Shown here: in pieces, positions 8,277-15,742 of the stretch
Layout of the letters: each line of letters opens with the position of its first letter
How positions within the stretch are numbered: the stretch's first letter is position 1
From: Microcaldota archaeon
Lineage (GTDB): Archaea > Micrarchaeota > Micrarchaeia > Anstonellales > Bilamarchaeaceae
Reading direction: 5' to 3'
NCBI GenBank assembly: GCA_018812625.1
Contig: JAHJDH010000015.1
Coordinates: 1 to 39,839 of the forward strand
Length of the DNA: 39,839 bases
Program-made: the position numbers and the translations under genes
The notes under the pieces: generated by a model
The model's database searches: none
What the model was told of the DNA's origin: nothing
Seen by the model: the letters and a program-made list of their open reading frames with translations, nothing else

Positions 8277-8987
8277 ATGTATGGTGTATCCCCACAAGCT
8301 TATGACCGAGCAATTACAGTTTTTAGTCCGGATGGAAGATTATTCCAGGTAGAATATGCAAAAGAAGCAGTAAAGCGAGGAGCAACTGCAATTGGCATCA
8401 CTGCCAAAGACGGCGTTGCCCTTGTTGCCTTTAAGTCTATTCACTCAAACCTTGTAATTACTGATTCTCTTCGAAAAATATTCGAAGTAGATAGTCACAT
8501 TTGCGTTACTGCAAGTGGTTTAATTGCAGATGCCAGGCGTCTTGTTGAAGTAGCTCGAGTTGATTCCCAAAGACACAGGATCACATATAATGAAGAGCCA
8601 ACTGTAGATACAATAGCAAGAAGCGTTTGCGATCTTATGCAAGTATATACCCAGTATGGCGGAATTCGTCCATTTGGTGTTTCTCTACTTATTGCAGGAG
8701 TTGATTCTGATGGCCCTAAGCTATATGAAGCAGAGCCAAGTGGAGCTATGACTGCATATAAGGCCGATTCAATTGGTATTCACAAAAAAGAAGTTGATGA
8801 GATTTTAGAGAAAAAATTCAGCGAAAAAATGGATGTTGATGATGCTATCCATCTTGCTGTTAATGCACTTAGATCTACTCAGGAAGAAAAACTAATTGCA
8901 GAAAATATGGAAATCTCATACGTCACAACAAGAACAAAGAAGTGTGTAACTCTTCCAGACCGGGAAGTTGCCAAGCACCTTAAATAA
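8277..8987 (+). CDS. psmA: 20S proteasome alpha subunit
   Basis: A 236-residue protein with the hallmark alpha-subunit N-terminus YDRAITVFSPDGRLFQVEYA, which forms the gate of the ring. It is followed by KRGATAIGI and the usual IDARRLVEVAR-like helix (here LIADARRLVEVAR). It assembles into the outer heptameric rings of the cytoplasmic proteasome. No beta subunit gene is in the window. The ATG at 8277 is 27 bp from the centre of an ATATTAAAA box (8246-8254), so the transcript is probably leaderless. A GAGGT motif 8-12 bp upstream could also act as a ribosome site. The 3' end overlaps the convergent UMP kinase gene by 8 bp. Confidence 0.97.
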   Translation: MYGVSPQAYDRAITVFSPDGRLFQVEYAKEAVKRGATAIGITAKDGVALVAFKSIHSNLVITDSLRKIFEVDSHICVTASGLIADARRLVEVARVDSQRHRITYNEEPTVDTIARSVCDLMQVYTQYGGIRPFGVSLLIAGVDSDGPKLYEAEPSGAMTAYKADSIGIHKKEVDEILEKKFSEKMDVDDAIHLAVNALRSTQEEKLIAENMEISYVTTRTKKCVTLPDREVAKHLK

Positions 8988-9660
8988 CAACTGTTCCGTT
9001 GTGCTTTTTTCCTTCAATTGCATTTTCTATTTCTTTTTCACTCTTGCCAGAAACAAAGTGAGCTTCCATTTTTGACCGGGCTATTAGTTTGCATGCAAGA
9101 AGATCAAATACAAAATGAGTTCCAGCCTTTCTCTTATCGCTGCTAGTAGCTAAGCTAATTAGCTGCTCATAGCTCATCTTTGAGTATCTTTTAGCGGATT
9201 TGTTTACTCTTGGATCACTATCATAAATAGCATCAACATTGCTTATATTGACTAATCTCGTTGCTCCAATTGCCTCTCCAAGAAGAACTGCATCTGTATC
9301 AGTTGTAATTCCGGGAATTGTTCCTCCCATTACAACTACTTTATTCAAAAGTCCGCGAGCCTCTTCAAAATCATTAATCAGCTTTGGATAAACATCAATT
9401 CCTGCATTTCGAAGGGCTGCAATAACTAGCTGTGCATTTTGTTTTGTTGAAGTGATTGCAATAGAATCTGCTTCATATTCACTAGCTCCAAGAGCTCTTG
9501 CTGCTTTGGCATAAACTCTTGCAATTGAACCGCCACCTGTCAATATTCCGAATTTGTTTTTGCTTTTTTTAATCAATTTTGCAAGTGAGGTTAAAAATCC
9601 AAGATCTGGCTCGCCTTTTGGGTTAATCGAGCTTCCACCAACTGAAAGTACAACATGCAT
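8980..9660 (-). CDS. pyrH: Archaeal-type UMP kinase
   Basis: A 226-residue amino acid kinase-fold enzyme that phosphorylates UMP to UDP with ATP. The short archaeal N-terminus reads MHVVLSVGGSSINP, the nucleotide-binding GILTGGGSIAR is followed by the family helix, and later motifs are VMGGTIPGITTDTDAVLLGE and VNISNVDAIYDSDPR. Length and motifs match archaeal PyrH rather than the longer bacterial form. The ATG at 9658-9660 is about 27 bp from an ATTATAAAAC box on the minus strand, so it is likely leaderless. The gene ends tail-to-tail with psmA. Confidence 0.96.
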   Translation of the reverse strand: MHVVLSVGGSSINPKGEPDLGFLTSLAKLIKKSKNKFGILTGGGSIARVYAKAARALGASEYEADSIAITSTKQNAQLVIAALRNAGIDVYPKLINDFEEARGLLNKVVVMGGTIPGITTDTDAVLLGEAIGATRLVNISNVDAIYDSDPRVNKSAKRYSKMSYEQLISLATSSDKRKAGTHFVFDLLACKLIARSKMEAHFVSGKSEKEIENAIEGKKHNGTVVI

Positions 9661-9787
9661 GAGTATCTCTCTATAATTAGTTTTATAATTATGGAGGCCA
9701 AGAGAATCTGCAACTTTAATGATATTTCGTTAAATACTGAAACAACTCTCTGTTTTAATTTTATCCTATTATCCTATGCAACAATAA

Positions 9788-9801
9788 ATTTCCTAGGAAA
9801 T
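9788..9801. repeat. 14-bp perfect palindrome upstream of tnpB
   Basis: ATTTCCTAGGAAAT is a perfect inverted repeat 49 bp before the tnpB start, in a stretch between the UMP kinase promoter and the transposon gene. It could be an operator, or part of the left end of the element. Neither role is shown by the sequence alone. Confidence 0.4.
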
Positions 9802-9849
9802 AAGGCGTGGTTGTTCATCTTTTTAAGGAAAAAAAGTCTAATTCTTTCA

Positions 9850-10977
9850 ATGATAAGAACAATCCAACTACGTCTTCCAAAAAATGATTCTTTGCTAAAG
9901 ACTCTCAGAATAAATGCTCAAATCTATCAACAAATTGTAAATGCCGGTTATCAGAATAAAACATTCAACAAAAACAAACTACACAGACTTACCTACAAGA
10001 AAATTAGAAAGAAATACTCTAACTTCCCTTCAGCGTTAATCCAATCTGTAAGGGATGTTGCTTCAGAAGCACTGAAGCAGACTAAATTAAAAAAGAAAAT
10101 TAAATCCAGGCCTAATTCTGCTCTACGGTGTGATAAAAGAACGATACGAATTAATCTTAAAGACAATATTGCGACAATGTCCTCAGTATCCGGAAGACAG
10201 AAGCTATACTTTCAGCAAAACAGACAATCCCTCAAATACTCAGATTGGAAACCTATTGCAGCTACTTTATCCTACAAAAAAGGAAATCTTTTCCTTAATA
10301 TTGCTGTTGAAAGGGAAACACCCCCAAAAATCATTGCAAATGATTATGAAATTTTAGGTATAGACAGGGGCATAAAAAATATTCTTGTCTCTTCAAACAA
10401 TCAGTTTTTCAATTCAAAACATTTTAGGAAGGTAAAATGCAAATATCAATATCTAAGAAAGATGTTGCAGTCTAAAGGCACGGCTTCTGCAAGAAGAAAA
10501 CTGAAGAAGATAAGCGGAAGAGAACGTCGGTTTGTGACTGATACAAATCACATACTTAGCAAAATAATTGCTGAGAGTGATTTCAAAGTATTTGCTCTTG
10601 AGAATCTTTCTAAGATAAGAAGACCAAAAAAAGAGATTTGTTTAGGAAAAAAATTCAATAGAAAAATTGGCAATTGGTCTTTTGGTCAGTTTGAGGTCTT
10701 TTTGAAATACAAAACAGAGGTATTAGGTAAGCATGTCTGTCTAGTAAATCCAAGAAACACAAGTAGAAAGTGTTCTGGATGTGGGCATACTGAAACAAAA
10801 AACAGGCATGGCAGTAGTTTTAAATGCAGAAAATGCCTTTTCGAGCTGCATGCAGATTTAAATGCTTCTCGTAACATTGCCATACTTGGTATAACTGAAT
10901 ATGGCAGGCTGTCAGTCAACCCGCCGAATGTAACTGTAGAACTACCAGTTACAAGCCTATCTTTTCAATGTAGGTAG
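9850..10977 (+). CDS. tnpB: TnpB RNA-guided endonuclease (IS605 OrfB family)
   Basis: A 375-residue TnpB with its full set of catalytic residues. RuvC-I is GIDRGIKN (Asp172), RuvC-II is ALENLSKI (Glu251) and RuvC-III is HADLNASRNI (Asp336). Between them is a zinc ribbon of two CxxC pairs (Cys308/311 in CSGCG, Cys326/329 in CRKC). TnpB proteins are RNA-guided DNA nucleases that help single-strand-type insertion sequences persist. The N-terminus MIRTIQLRLPKN is the usual family start. The frame remains open upstream to 9655, but that extension is not TnpB-like. Nothing suggests decay. The lysine-rich composition is typical of the family. Confidence 0.93.
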   Translation: MIRTIQLRLPKNDSLLKTLRINAQIYQQIVNAGYQNKTFNKNKLHRLTYKKIRKKYSNFPSALIQSVRDVASEALKQTKLKKKIKSRPNSALRCDKRTIRINLKDNIATMSSVSGRQKLYFQQNRQSLKYSDWKPIAATLSYKKGNLFLNIAVERETPPKIIANDYEILGIDRGIKNILVSSNNQFFNSKHFRKVKCKYQYLRKMLQSKGTASARRKLKKISGRERRFVTDTNHILSKIIAESDFKVFALENLSKIRRPKKEICLGKKFNRKIGNWSFGQFEVFLKYKTEVLGKHVCLVNPRNTSRKCSGCGHTETKNRHGSSFKCRKCLFELHADLNASRNIAILGITEYGRLSVNPPNVTVELPVTSLSFQCR

Positions 10978-10979
10978 TT
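10930..10979 (+). ncRNA. Candidate omegaRNA 3' end: hairpin plus H-type pseudoknot
   Basis: GTAACTG (10930-10936) pairs with CAGTTAC (10946-10952). The loop sequence AACTAC (10940-10945) can pair with GTAGTT (10974-10979), making an H-type pseudoknot that spans the tnpB stop codon (10975-10977). TnpB guide RNAs arise from the 3' end of tnpB and the element's right end and contain a pseudoknot, so the position fits. The 5' start of the RNA is not visible. The guide would begin shortly after 10979. Base pairing is by eye. Confidence 0.5.
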
Positions 10980-11060
10980 GACAAGGAAATTGCTCTGTAT
11001 AAATTAGGAGTCATTTAAAACCATTCTTTGCAATAAAGTGATCTTCTCAGGTGAAAAACT

Positions 11061-12539
11061 ATGGTTCAACAATTCATACGGACACTTCGTACACTACAGG
11101 TGGATTTCAAGCCCGAAGCAGCTTCAATGTGGCTTGATCCTTTCCAAAGGGAACAAATAACTGCTGATTCTTTTGAAAAAGTACTTTTTGATCTTGTTGA
11201 ACTCAAAAGATGCACTTCCTCAGGCGCCACTGTTCCACTGACCACAAGTTCATTTTCAATTTTATTTGAGAAAATACTCGAATCAGAACAACCTGGTGCA
11301 AATATCTGCAGTGCAATTATGCAAATCATAAGGCAAGATCGCGATCCACGATTTAATGGCGAGTCTAATCCTGCTAAAGCACTTCTGCTATGCAAGATGC
11401 TCGAGCATATCGCCTTAATCGGAGATTCAGAGATTCTTGATTATCAATCTTCAGTAAATGCTCATTATGCCGTGACAGAATTATCAAGGCCCCTTACTCC
11501 TGCATGGAATGCTATTGAGTACCTCCAATTTTCTGATTCTGTACGGCCAATTGCCATTAATTGTCTCTTGCGTGTTCAAACCAATACTTCTGGAGCAATT
11601 TTCAAGCTTGCCACAGAACACCTCATTGAGTCTTTTCTTAATCTGCGCTCTCCCCATCGATCTGCAAATGTCTATTCTCATATGTGGGATCTTGGAGAAG
11701 TTGGAAGCGTTCCACTGGCTCTTTCAGTTCCTCCTGCAGGCCATATTACCGAAGAAACATTCGAGTTAAACTCCAGACTTCTTCAAGTTTCTCCAAACAG
11801 CCTATATGCCAATCTTGCTTTGCTTTTGGATGTTTCCCATCTTTCTCTTCCTCATGCATGGGCTATTGCAGGTCCGGATGGAACGGCAATCCCGCGTCTT
11901 CATCCAAGCGGAATCCAAGCCGCATGTTTCGCTCTTTTAGGCCAGATAAACAATCCTGTTTCTCTTGGTATTCTCACTCGCGGAATGCTCAATCTTATTA
12001 TCCCTCATATTGGAGCAGGAGTTACTGCTACTCGAAATATCGGCCGTGTTCTTCCTCAGGTTGCAGAGTCTTTTGAATCTGTTGCACTATCCTGTCAGGT
12101 TCCTGGAAAAGAATTAACGCGTATTCTTCTGTCTCATCCAAAACCAATGCGCTTATCTGAATTTGTTCGTCATGGGAAATTTGATGCTCTTCTTCCATTT
12201 GTGCTTGGGGCATTTATACAAACATCTCAGCTAGTAGGCATGCCCCCAAGAAGTTGCGAAAATTTATTTTCCCTTGGATATGGATCAGTTATGGAGCTTT
12301 GGAAAAGATCCGGGGAAGGTATGCCGTTGCCAGCACGGCTTGAAAATTTTGATATTTATCTTCAAATCTTAAACGAAACTCAGCCAAAAGGACTTGTGCA
12401 AGCTCGTGATATTGCAGGTCTTCCTGATATTGGAAAAATAAAACAAGACATGCATGATATGGCGCGCAATTCACTACTCAATAGATCAAATCAACTTAGA
12501 ATAGAAAAACAAGTAGCTCGGCGCCTTCAGTTGCGATAG
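11061..12539 (+). CDS. Uncharacterised 492-residue protein
   Basis: A long intact reading frame I do not recognise. It looks soluble and largely helical, with many short leucine-rich helices. No membrane segment, signal peptide, Walker motif, cysteine cluster or catalytic triad stands out. Proline-containing repeats such as LSVPPAGHITEETF and RPLTPAWNAIEYL occur mid-protein. An AGGTGA motif lies 6 nt before the ATG, and TTTAAAA at 11013-11020 may be its TATA box, so the start is well supported. It lies directly downstream of the TnpB element and 31 bp before the translin-family gene. It could be lineage-specific or transferred, but nothing visible decides this. Confidence 0.7.
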   Translation: MVQQFIRTLRTLQVDFKPEAASMWLDPFQREQITADSFEKVLFDLVELKRCTSSGATVPLTTSSFSILFEKILESEQPGANICSAIMQIIRQDRDPRFNGESNPAKALLLCKMLEHIALIGDSEILDYQSSVNAHYAVTELSRPLTPAWNAIEYLQFSDSVRPIAINCLLRVQTNTSGAIFKLATEHLIESFLNLRSPHRSANVYSHMWDLGEVGSVPLALSVPPAGHITEETFELNSRLLQVSPNSLYANLALLLDVSHLSLPHAWAIAGPDGTAIPRLHPSGIQAACFALLGQINNPVSLGILTRGMLNLIIPHIGAGVTATRNIGRVLPQVAESFESVALSCQVPGKELTRILLSHPKPMRLSEFVRHGKFDALLPFVLGAFIQTSQLVGMPPRSCENLFSLGYGSVMELWKRSGEGMPLPARLENFDIYLQILNETQPKGLVQARDIAGLPDIGKIKQDMHDMARNSLLNRSNQLRIEKQVARRLQLR

Positions 12540-12570
12540 AATTAAAGGACAAACCAAACTATGTGATATT

Positions 12571-13119
12571 ATGACAGACCTTGGAATAGATAAAGTTACA
12601 GAAACTCTTTCGACAAAAGAACAGCATTTGGATCAGGTATTACTTGAAAACAGAAAAATCGTTAGATTCTGCTCTAATGCAATCAAAGCAATTCATGCTC
12701 ATGATCTTGATACTGCAAAGAAATTTTTAGATGAGGCTAAAGCCGGACTGGATGAAATTTCCCAGTTTTCTGAAGAGTTTCCTCCTCAGTTGAACCATGT
12801 TTACCAGGAATATGCAGAAGCACTGATAATTCTTTCTGCAGTTGAATCTAAGAAAATCCCAACATTCAGTGAACTTGGGGTTCCGACAATTCCTTATCTT
12901 ACTGGTCTTTTAGACGCTGTTGGAGAACTAAAGCGGGAAATGTATGAATCAATGAGAAAAGACAAGAGGAAAGATGCAGAACAATACTTCGATATGATGG
13001 AAGATATCTATGATAATCTGCTTCCACTTAGATTCTCAAATGCAATCCTCCCTGAATTTAGAAGAAAGCAGGATGTTGCCAGAATCCAGATTGAGCATGC
13101 TCGTGGAGAGCTTCTCTAA
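12571..13119 (+). CDS. Translin-family protein
   Basis: A 182-residue all-helical protein resembling archaeal translin homologues (COG2178). The recognisable parts are the N-terminal helix with ENRKIVRFCSNAIKAIH, the central LLDAVGELKREMYESMRK, and the C-terminal FRRKQDVARIQIEHARGEL, which matches the family's final R-K-x-D-x-A-R helix. Translin and TRAX form oligomeric barrels that bind RNA or single-stranded DNA. Archaeal members may act as nucleases, but the acidic catalytic cluster was not checked in detail here. A GTGAT motif sits 3 nt before the ATG. The next gene begins 12 bp after the stop. Confidence 0.85.
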   Translation: MTDLGIDKVTETLSTKEQHLDQVLLENRKIVRFCSNAIKAIHAHDLDTAKKFLDEAKAGLDEISQFSEEFPPQLNHVYQEYAEALIILSAVESKKIPTFSELGVPTIPYLTGLLDAVGELKREMYESMRKDKRKDAEQYFDMMEDIYDNLLPLRFSNAILPEFRRKQDVARIQIEHARGELL

Positions 13120-13131
13120 TGAGTGATTCTC

Positions 13132-13548
13132 ATGGAAACTGTCAGTGAGCTTTCCACACTTCTAAAAAACATGGATCCAAAGCTCTCTGATACCAAATAT
13201 TTCATGGCATCAGTAGATTCTTCCCAATTGCTTGCACTTGCAAGTTACTCCAGTTTTCTAATGGACATTTTTCGAGAGGAAGAAGGACTCAGTGTTGTTT
13301 TTTCAGATGAAATTCTGGATGAGCTCAAAGGGCTGAGTGAAGTGGATCCTGTTGGTCCTTTTGCACTAATTACTCTCAATGTTTATTCCGATCTTATGGC
13401 AGTTGGCTTTTTGGCAAAAATAACAGATGCACTGGCAAAAGAAGGAATTTCAGTTAATGCATTCTCAGCATATCATCATGATCATCTGTTTGTTCCTTAT
13501 GAGAAACGCGAACTAGTTCTTGAAATCCTGAAAAAAATCTCAAATTAA
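13132..13548 (+). CDS. ACT-domain-like protein
   Basis: A 138-residue protein with two regions that look like ACT-type ligand-binding folds. The second half, with VGFLAKITDALAKEGISVNAFSAYHHDHLFVPYEKRELVLEIL broken here as GFLAKITDALAKEGISV and AYHHDHLFVPYEK, resembles the COG3602-type ACT proteins where a histidine pair precedes the last strand. Such domains bind amino acids or similar small ligands and regulate enzymes. The partner is unknown. I chose the ATG at 13132 because GTGAT stands exactly 4 nt before it, the spacing used repeatedly in this window. A GTG at 13123 is in frame. It is probably co-transcribed with the translin gene. Confidence 0.75.
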   Translation: METVSELSTLLKNMDPKLSDTKYFMASVDSSQLLALASYSSFLMDIFREEEGLSVVFSDEILDELKGLSEVDPVGPFALITLNVYSDLMAVGFLAKITDALAKEGISVNAFSAYHHDHLFVPYEKRELVLEILKKISN

Positions 13549-13582
13549 TCCTTTTAAATTCTTGTTTGAAGATTTATCTATC

Positions 13583-13882
13583 ATGTCACCATTTTCACCC
13601 AAATCCACAAAAGGTCCAAAAAGTTCCTCCAAGGTTCAAAAAAAGACATCCAAGCTAAAGGGCGAATTGCAAAGCCGTGGTATGTCTGTAGAAGATTTAG
13701 CAGGACGAGATGAGATTGATGATGTTGGTTCAGACCTTTCAGATGAAGAGCGCAGTCAGGTTCTTAATTTTCTTATGAATGATAAATCTTCAAGAAGGCC
13801 TTCCAAACGAGGTTCAGATAATTCTAAAGACAAAAAACAAGATGGAAAGACTAAATCAGAAGCTCCAAAACCAAAAGAATGA
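13583..13882 (+). CDS. Small charged, largely disordered protein
   Basis: A 99-residue protein rich in Lys, Ser, Pro and Asp. A short folded segment (ELQSRGMSVEDLAGRDEIDD to QVLNFLMND) is flanked by low-complexity, basic tails (KSTKGPKSSSKVQKKTS at the start, KKQDGKTKSEAPKPKE at the end). No family is recognised. Basic tails suggest nucleic acid or ribosome contacts, but that is inference. A TTTTAAATT box (13552-13560) centred about 27 bp upstream makes the ATG at 13583 a leaderless start. A TTG at 13562 is unlikely. Its stop codon ends at the base before the stop of the convergent TPR gene begins. Confidence 0.7.
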   Translation: MSPFSPKSTKGPKSSSKVQKKTSKLKGELQSRGMSVEDLAGRDEIDDVGSDLSDEERSQVLNFLMNDKSSRRPSKRGSDNSKDKKQDGKTKSEAPKPKE

Positions 13883-14383
13883 TCAGATTCTGTCCGTGTT
13901 TTGAAATATCGCTTCATAATCTATACTTGCATCTCCAGCGAGATTCTTGAGAAATGCAGTTGCAGCATCATTGTTGATTCTAAACATCTCCTTGAAATGC
14001 CTGCTTGTCTCAGGTCCCTTGTCAAGAGCCAGACTAAATAGGAAAAACAGTTGTTCGCTTTCTTCACAAATCCGTATCCTTTCCATTGCTTGAAGCAGTT
14101 CAAAGCCTTTTGCAAATTCCTTTAGCTTGTAATATGCCACACAAGCATGTATCCCGCACATTACCATGTCTTCAGGACTATCTGCCATGTTATATGCAAT
14201 TCTTGCTTCATGGGCTGCTTCCTCGAAGTTCTTTACCCATACTGAGGATTTTGCAAGTAGAAAATGAGCTATCATGTCCTCTGGATATTCAGCTACATAC
14301 TGTTTTGAAAAATCGTATGCCTGCTGATATGATTTATTTTTCAGATATAGTATGAGCTGTCTTTGATATGCACCCTGTTTCAT
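13883..14383 (-). CDS. TPR-like helical repeat protein
   Basis: A 166-residue protein made of helix pairs with tetratricopeptide-like spacing, for example AYDFSKQYVAEYPEDMIAHF, then LLAKSSVWVKNFEEAAHEAR and a third unit with ACVAYYKLKEFAKGFELLQAM. The alternation of small residues and aromatic positions fits three to four repeats. These modules mediate protein-protein contacts, and the partner is unknown. It lies 6 bp downstream of the phosphohexomutase gene on the same strand, so the two are co-transcribed. The 3' end abuts the convergent small protein with no gap. Confidence 0.7.
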   Translation of the reverse strand: MKQGAYQRQLILYLKNKSYQQAYDFSKQYVAEYPEDMIAHFLLAKSSVWVKNFEEAAHEARIAYNMADSPEDMVMCGIHACVAYYKLKEFAKGFELLQAMERIRICEESEQLFFLFSLALDKGPETSRHFKEMFRINNDAATAFLKNLAGDASIDYEAIFQNTDRI

Positions 14384-14389
14384 ATTTAC

Positions 14390-15679
14390 TCAAAGATGCA
14401 TCTCTATCAATGTTTTTATTTCTCCCTTTCTCTTCTCTAATTTTTCCTTTGTTTTGTATTCCATAGTGAGCCTGACAACTGGTTCTGTTCCAGAGGCTCT
14501 AACAAGAAGCCATCCATCCGCTTCATCAATCCGAACCCCATCATCATCCCGGACTTTTCCATCAATATTCAGTGATTTTTTCACTTTTTCAACTGTATTA
14601 TGTTTTTCCTTTGCCTGGAATTTCTCTCTTGCAATGAAGTTTTCCTTATATTTTTTTCTCAGTTCTGAGAACTTTCCCTTTTCGCAGAAAATCTCAACAA
14701 ACTTTGCAACTGCAAGTGGTGCATCTGGAACATGGACCCCGCCACTGTAAATATATTCTCCGCAAGGCTCTCCCCCAAAGAGTGCATTATTTTTCTCAAT
14801 ACTATCTCCTACATAAGTACTTCCAACCGGAGTAATTTCAATTTTCCCGCCATTCTTTTCCACAACTTCGCGAATTGCAAGAGAAGCTTCCACAGTAGAA
14901 ACAATTCTTTTGTTCGAACTGCGCTCAAGCTCGTGCTCAATCATCATAGCAAGTTGTACATCAAATGGCAGCATTGATCCTTTTTCATCAATAATTACAC
15001 ATCGATCTCCATCTCCATCATGACCAATTCCAAAATCTGCTCCAGTTTCTCGGACGATATCAAGAAGGTGTGCAAGATTTGTTTCATTTGGCTCTGATGG
15101 CCTGTTAAAGCATTCAAGAGAAGAATTGACACTTACCACCTTGCATCCAAGTTCTGAAAGCAAATAGGGTGTAATGACTGCAGCAGCCCCATTGCAGTCT
15201 GCAATTATCTTGGGTTTTTTCTTTTCGATTAATTTCCGATCAACCATTCCAAGAATCATTTGTTTATGCTCTTCTATAACTTCGCTATTATGTGAAAAAT
15301 CTCCTATATCTGACCTGATAATTGGCTTATTATATTCTTCAATAACCTCTTGTTCCAGCTTTTTTCCGATTTCTTTTGCATTTTCAACCAGTTTAAGGCC
15401 ATTATATTCAGGAGGGTTGTGAGAAGCAGTGACCATGATTCCCCTGCCGGCTCTTGCAGCATATGCCAAGGTAGGAGTTGGTGCTATTCCAATATCTATT
15501 ACATCAGAACCTGCAGCAAGAGCACCTGCTGAAACTGCGATTGATAGTGTGACCCCACTTTGTCTCAAGTCTCTGGCAACAAATAGATTATCTTTTGAGA
15601 AAACATTACCGATTTTGAGCGCTAGCTCTTCTGTAATATCCTTTCCGTAGATGCCTCTGATGCCAGAAGTTCCAAACAT
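14390..15679 (-). CDS. Phosphoglucosamine/phosphomannomutase family enzyme
   Basis: A 429-residue alpha-D-phosphohexomutase with all four active-site loops: TASHNPPEYNG with the phosphorylated Ser86, the metal-binding DGDGDR (221-226), the sugar-binding GGEPCGEYIY, and the phosphate-binding RASGTEP near the C-terminus. These enzymes interconvert hexose 1- and 6-phosphates (glucosamine, mannose or glucose) and feed nucleotide-sugar synthesis. The archaeal subgroup includes enzymes with mixed specificity, so I give no symbol. The ATG at 15677-15679 lies 27 bp from an AAATAAATA box on the minus strand at about 15706, so it is likely leaderless. It is divergent from the glutamine-synthetase-like gene and probably linked to the surface glycan genes in function. 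Confidence 0.93.
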   Translation of the reverse strand: MFGTSGIRGIYGKDITEELALKIGNVFSKDNLFVARDLRQSGVTLSIAVSAGALAAGSDVIDIGIAPTPTLAYAARAGRGIMVTASHNPPEYNGLKLVENAKEIGKKLEQEVIEEYNKPIIRSDIGDFSHNSEVIEEHKQMILGMVDRKLIEKKKPKIIADCNGAAAVITPYLLSELGCKVVSVNSSLECFNRPSEPNETNLAHLLDIVRETGADFGIGHDGDGDRCVIIDEKGSMLPFDVQLAMMIEHELERSSNKRIVSTVEASLAIREVVEKNGGKIEITPVGSTYVGDSIEKNNALFGGEPCGEYIYSGGVHVPDAPLAVAKFVEIFCEKGKFSELRKKYKENFIAREKFQAKEKHNTVEKVKKSLNIDGKVRDDDGVRIDEADGWLLVRASGTEPVVRLTMEYKTKEKLEKRKGEIKTLIEMHL

Positions 15680-15710
15680 ATGGATAGAACTGTCTTCGAA
15701 ACGTATTTAT

Positions 15711-15722
15711 TTCTATATATAT
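15711..15722 (+). promoter_or_regulatory. TATA box of the glutamine-synthetase-like gene
   Basis: CTATATATAT is centred near 15717, about 26 bp upstream of a TTG at 15743 that gives the expected family N-terminus. A second AT box just beside it (about 15706) is placed for the divergent phosphohexomutase, so the two promoters overlap back to back. Confidence 0.5.
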
Positions 15723-15742
15723 CTAAGAATACAGGTGGTTTT

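Larger units (their letters stand above)
9850..10980 (+). mobile_element. TnpB-only IS200/IS605-type (IS1341-like) element, ends not fixed
   Basis: The segment holds an intact tnpB with no tnpA beside it. Its 3' end folds into a hairpin and pseudoknot as expected for the right end that templates the guide RNA. The left boundary must lie between 9661 and 9850, but I could not recognise a target-adjacent motif or a left-end hairpin with confidence. The right boundary is probably shortly after 10979. No target duplication is expected for this family. The unit sits in the gap between UMP kinase and the unrecognised 492-residue gene, so it interrupts no visible gene. Confidence 0.65.

Noticed and set aside
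9655-9849. 65-codon in-frame extension upstream of tnpB
   Set aside because: It overlaps the UMP kinase start region, is hydrophobic and unlike TnpB N-termini. The family start MIRTIQLRLP begins at 9850.
11684-12076. 130-codon open frame inside the 492-residue gene
   Set aside because: Its composition (serine, cysteine and arginine runs) is typical of an out-of-frame shadow, and the overlapping long frame has a proper start.
15680-15742. ATG at 15680 as start of the glutamine-synthetase-like gene
   Set aside because: It abuts the divergent gene's start codon and lies upstream of the probable TATA box. The added residues do not resemble GS.
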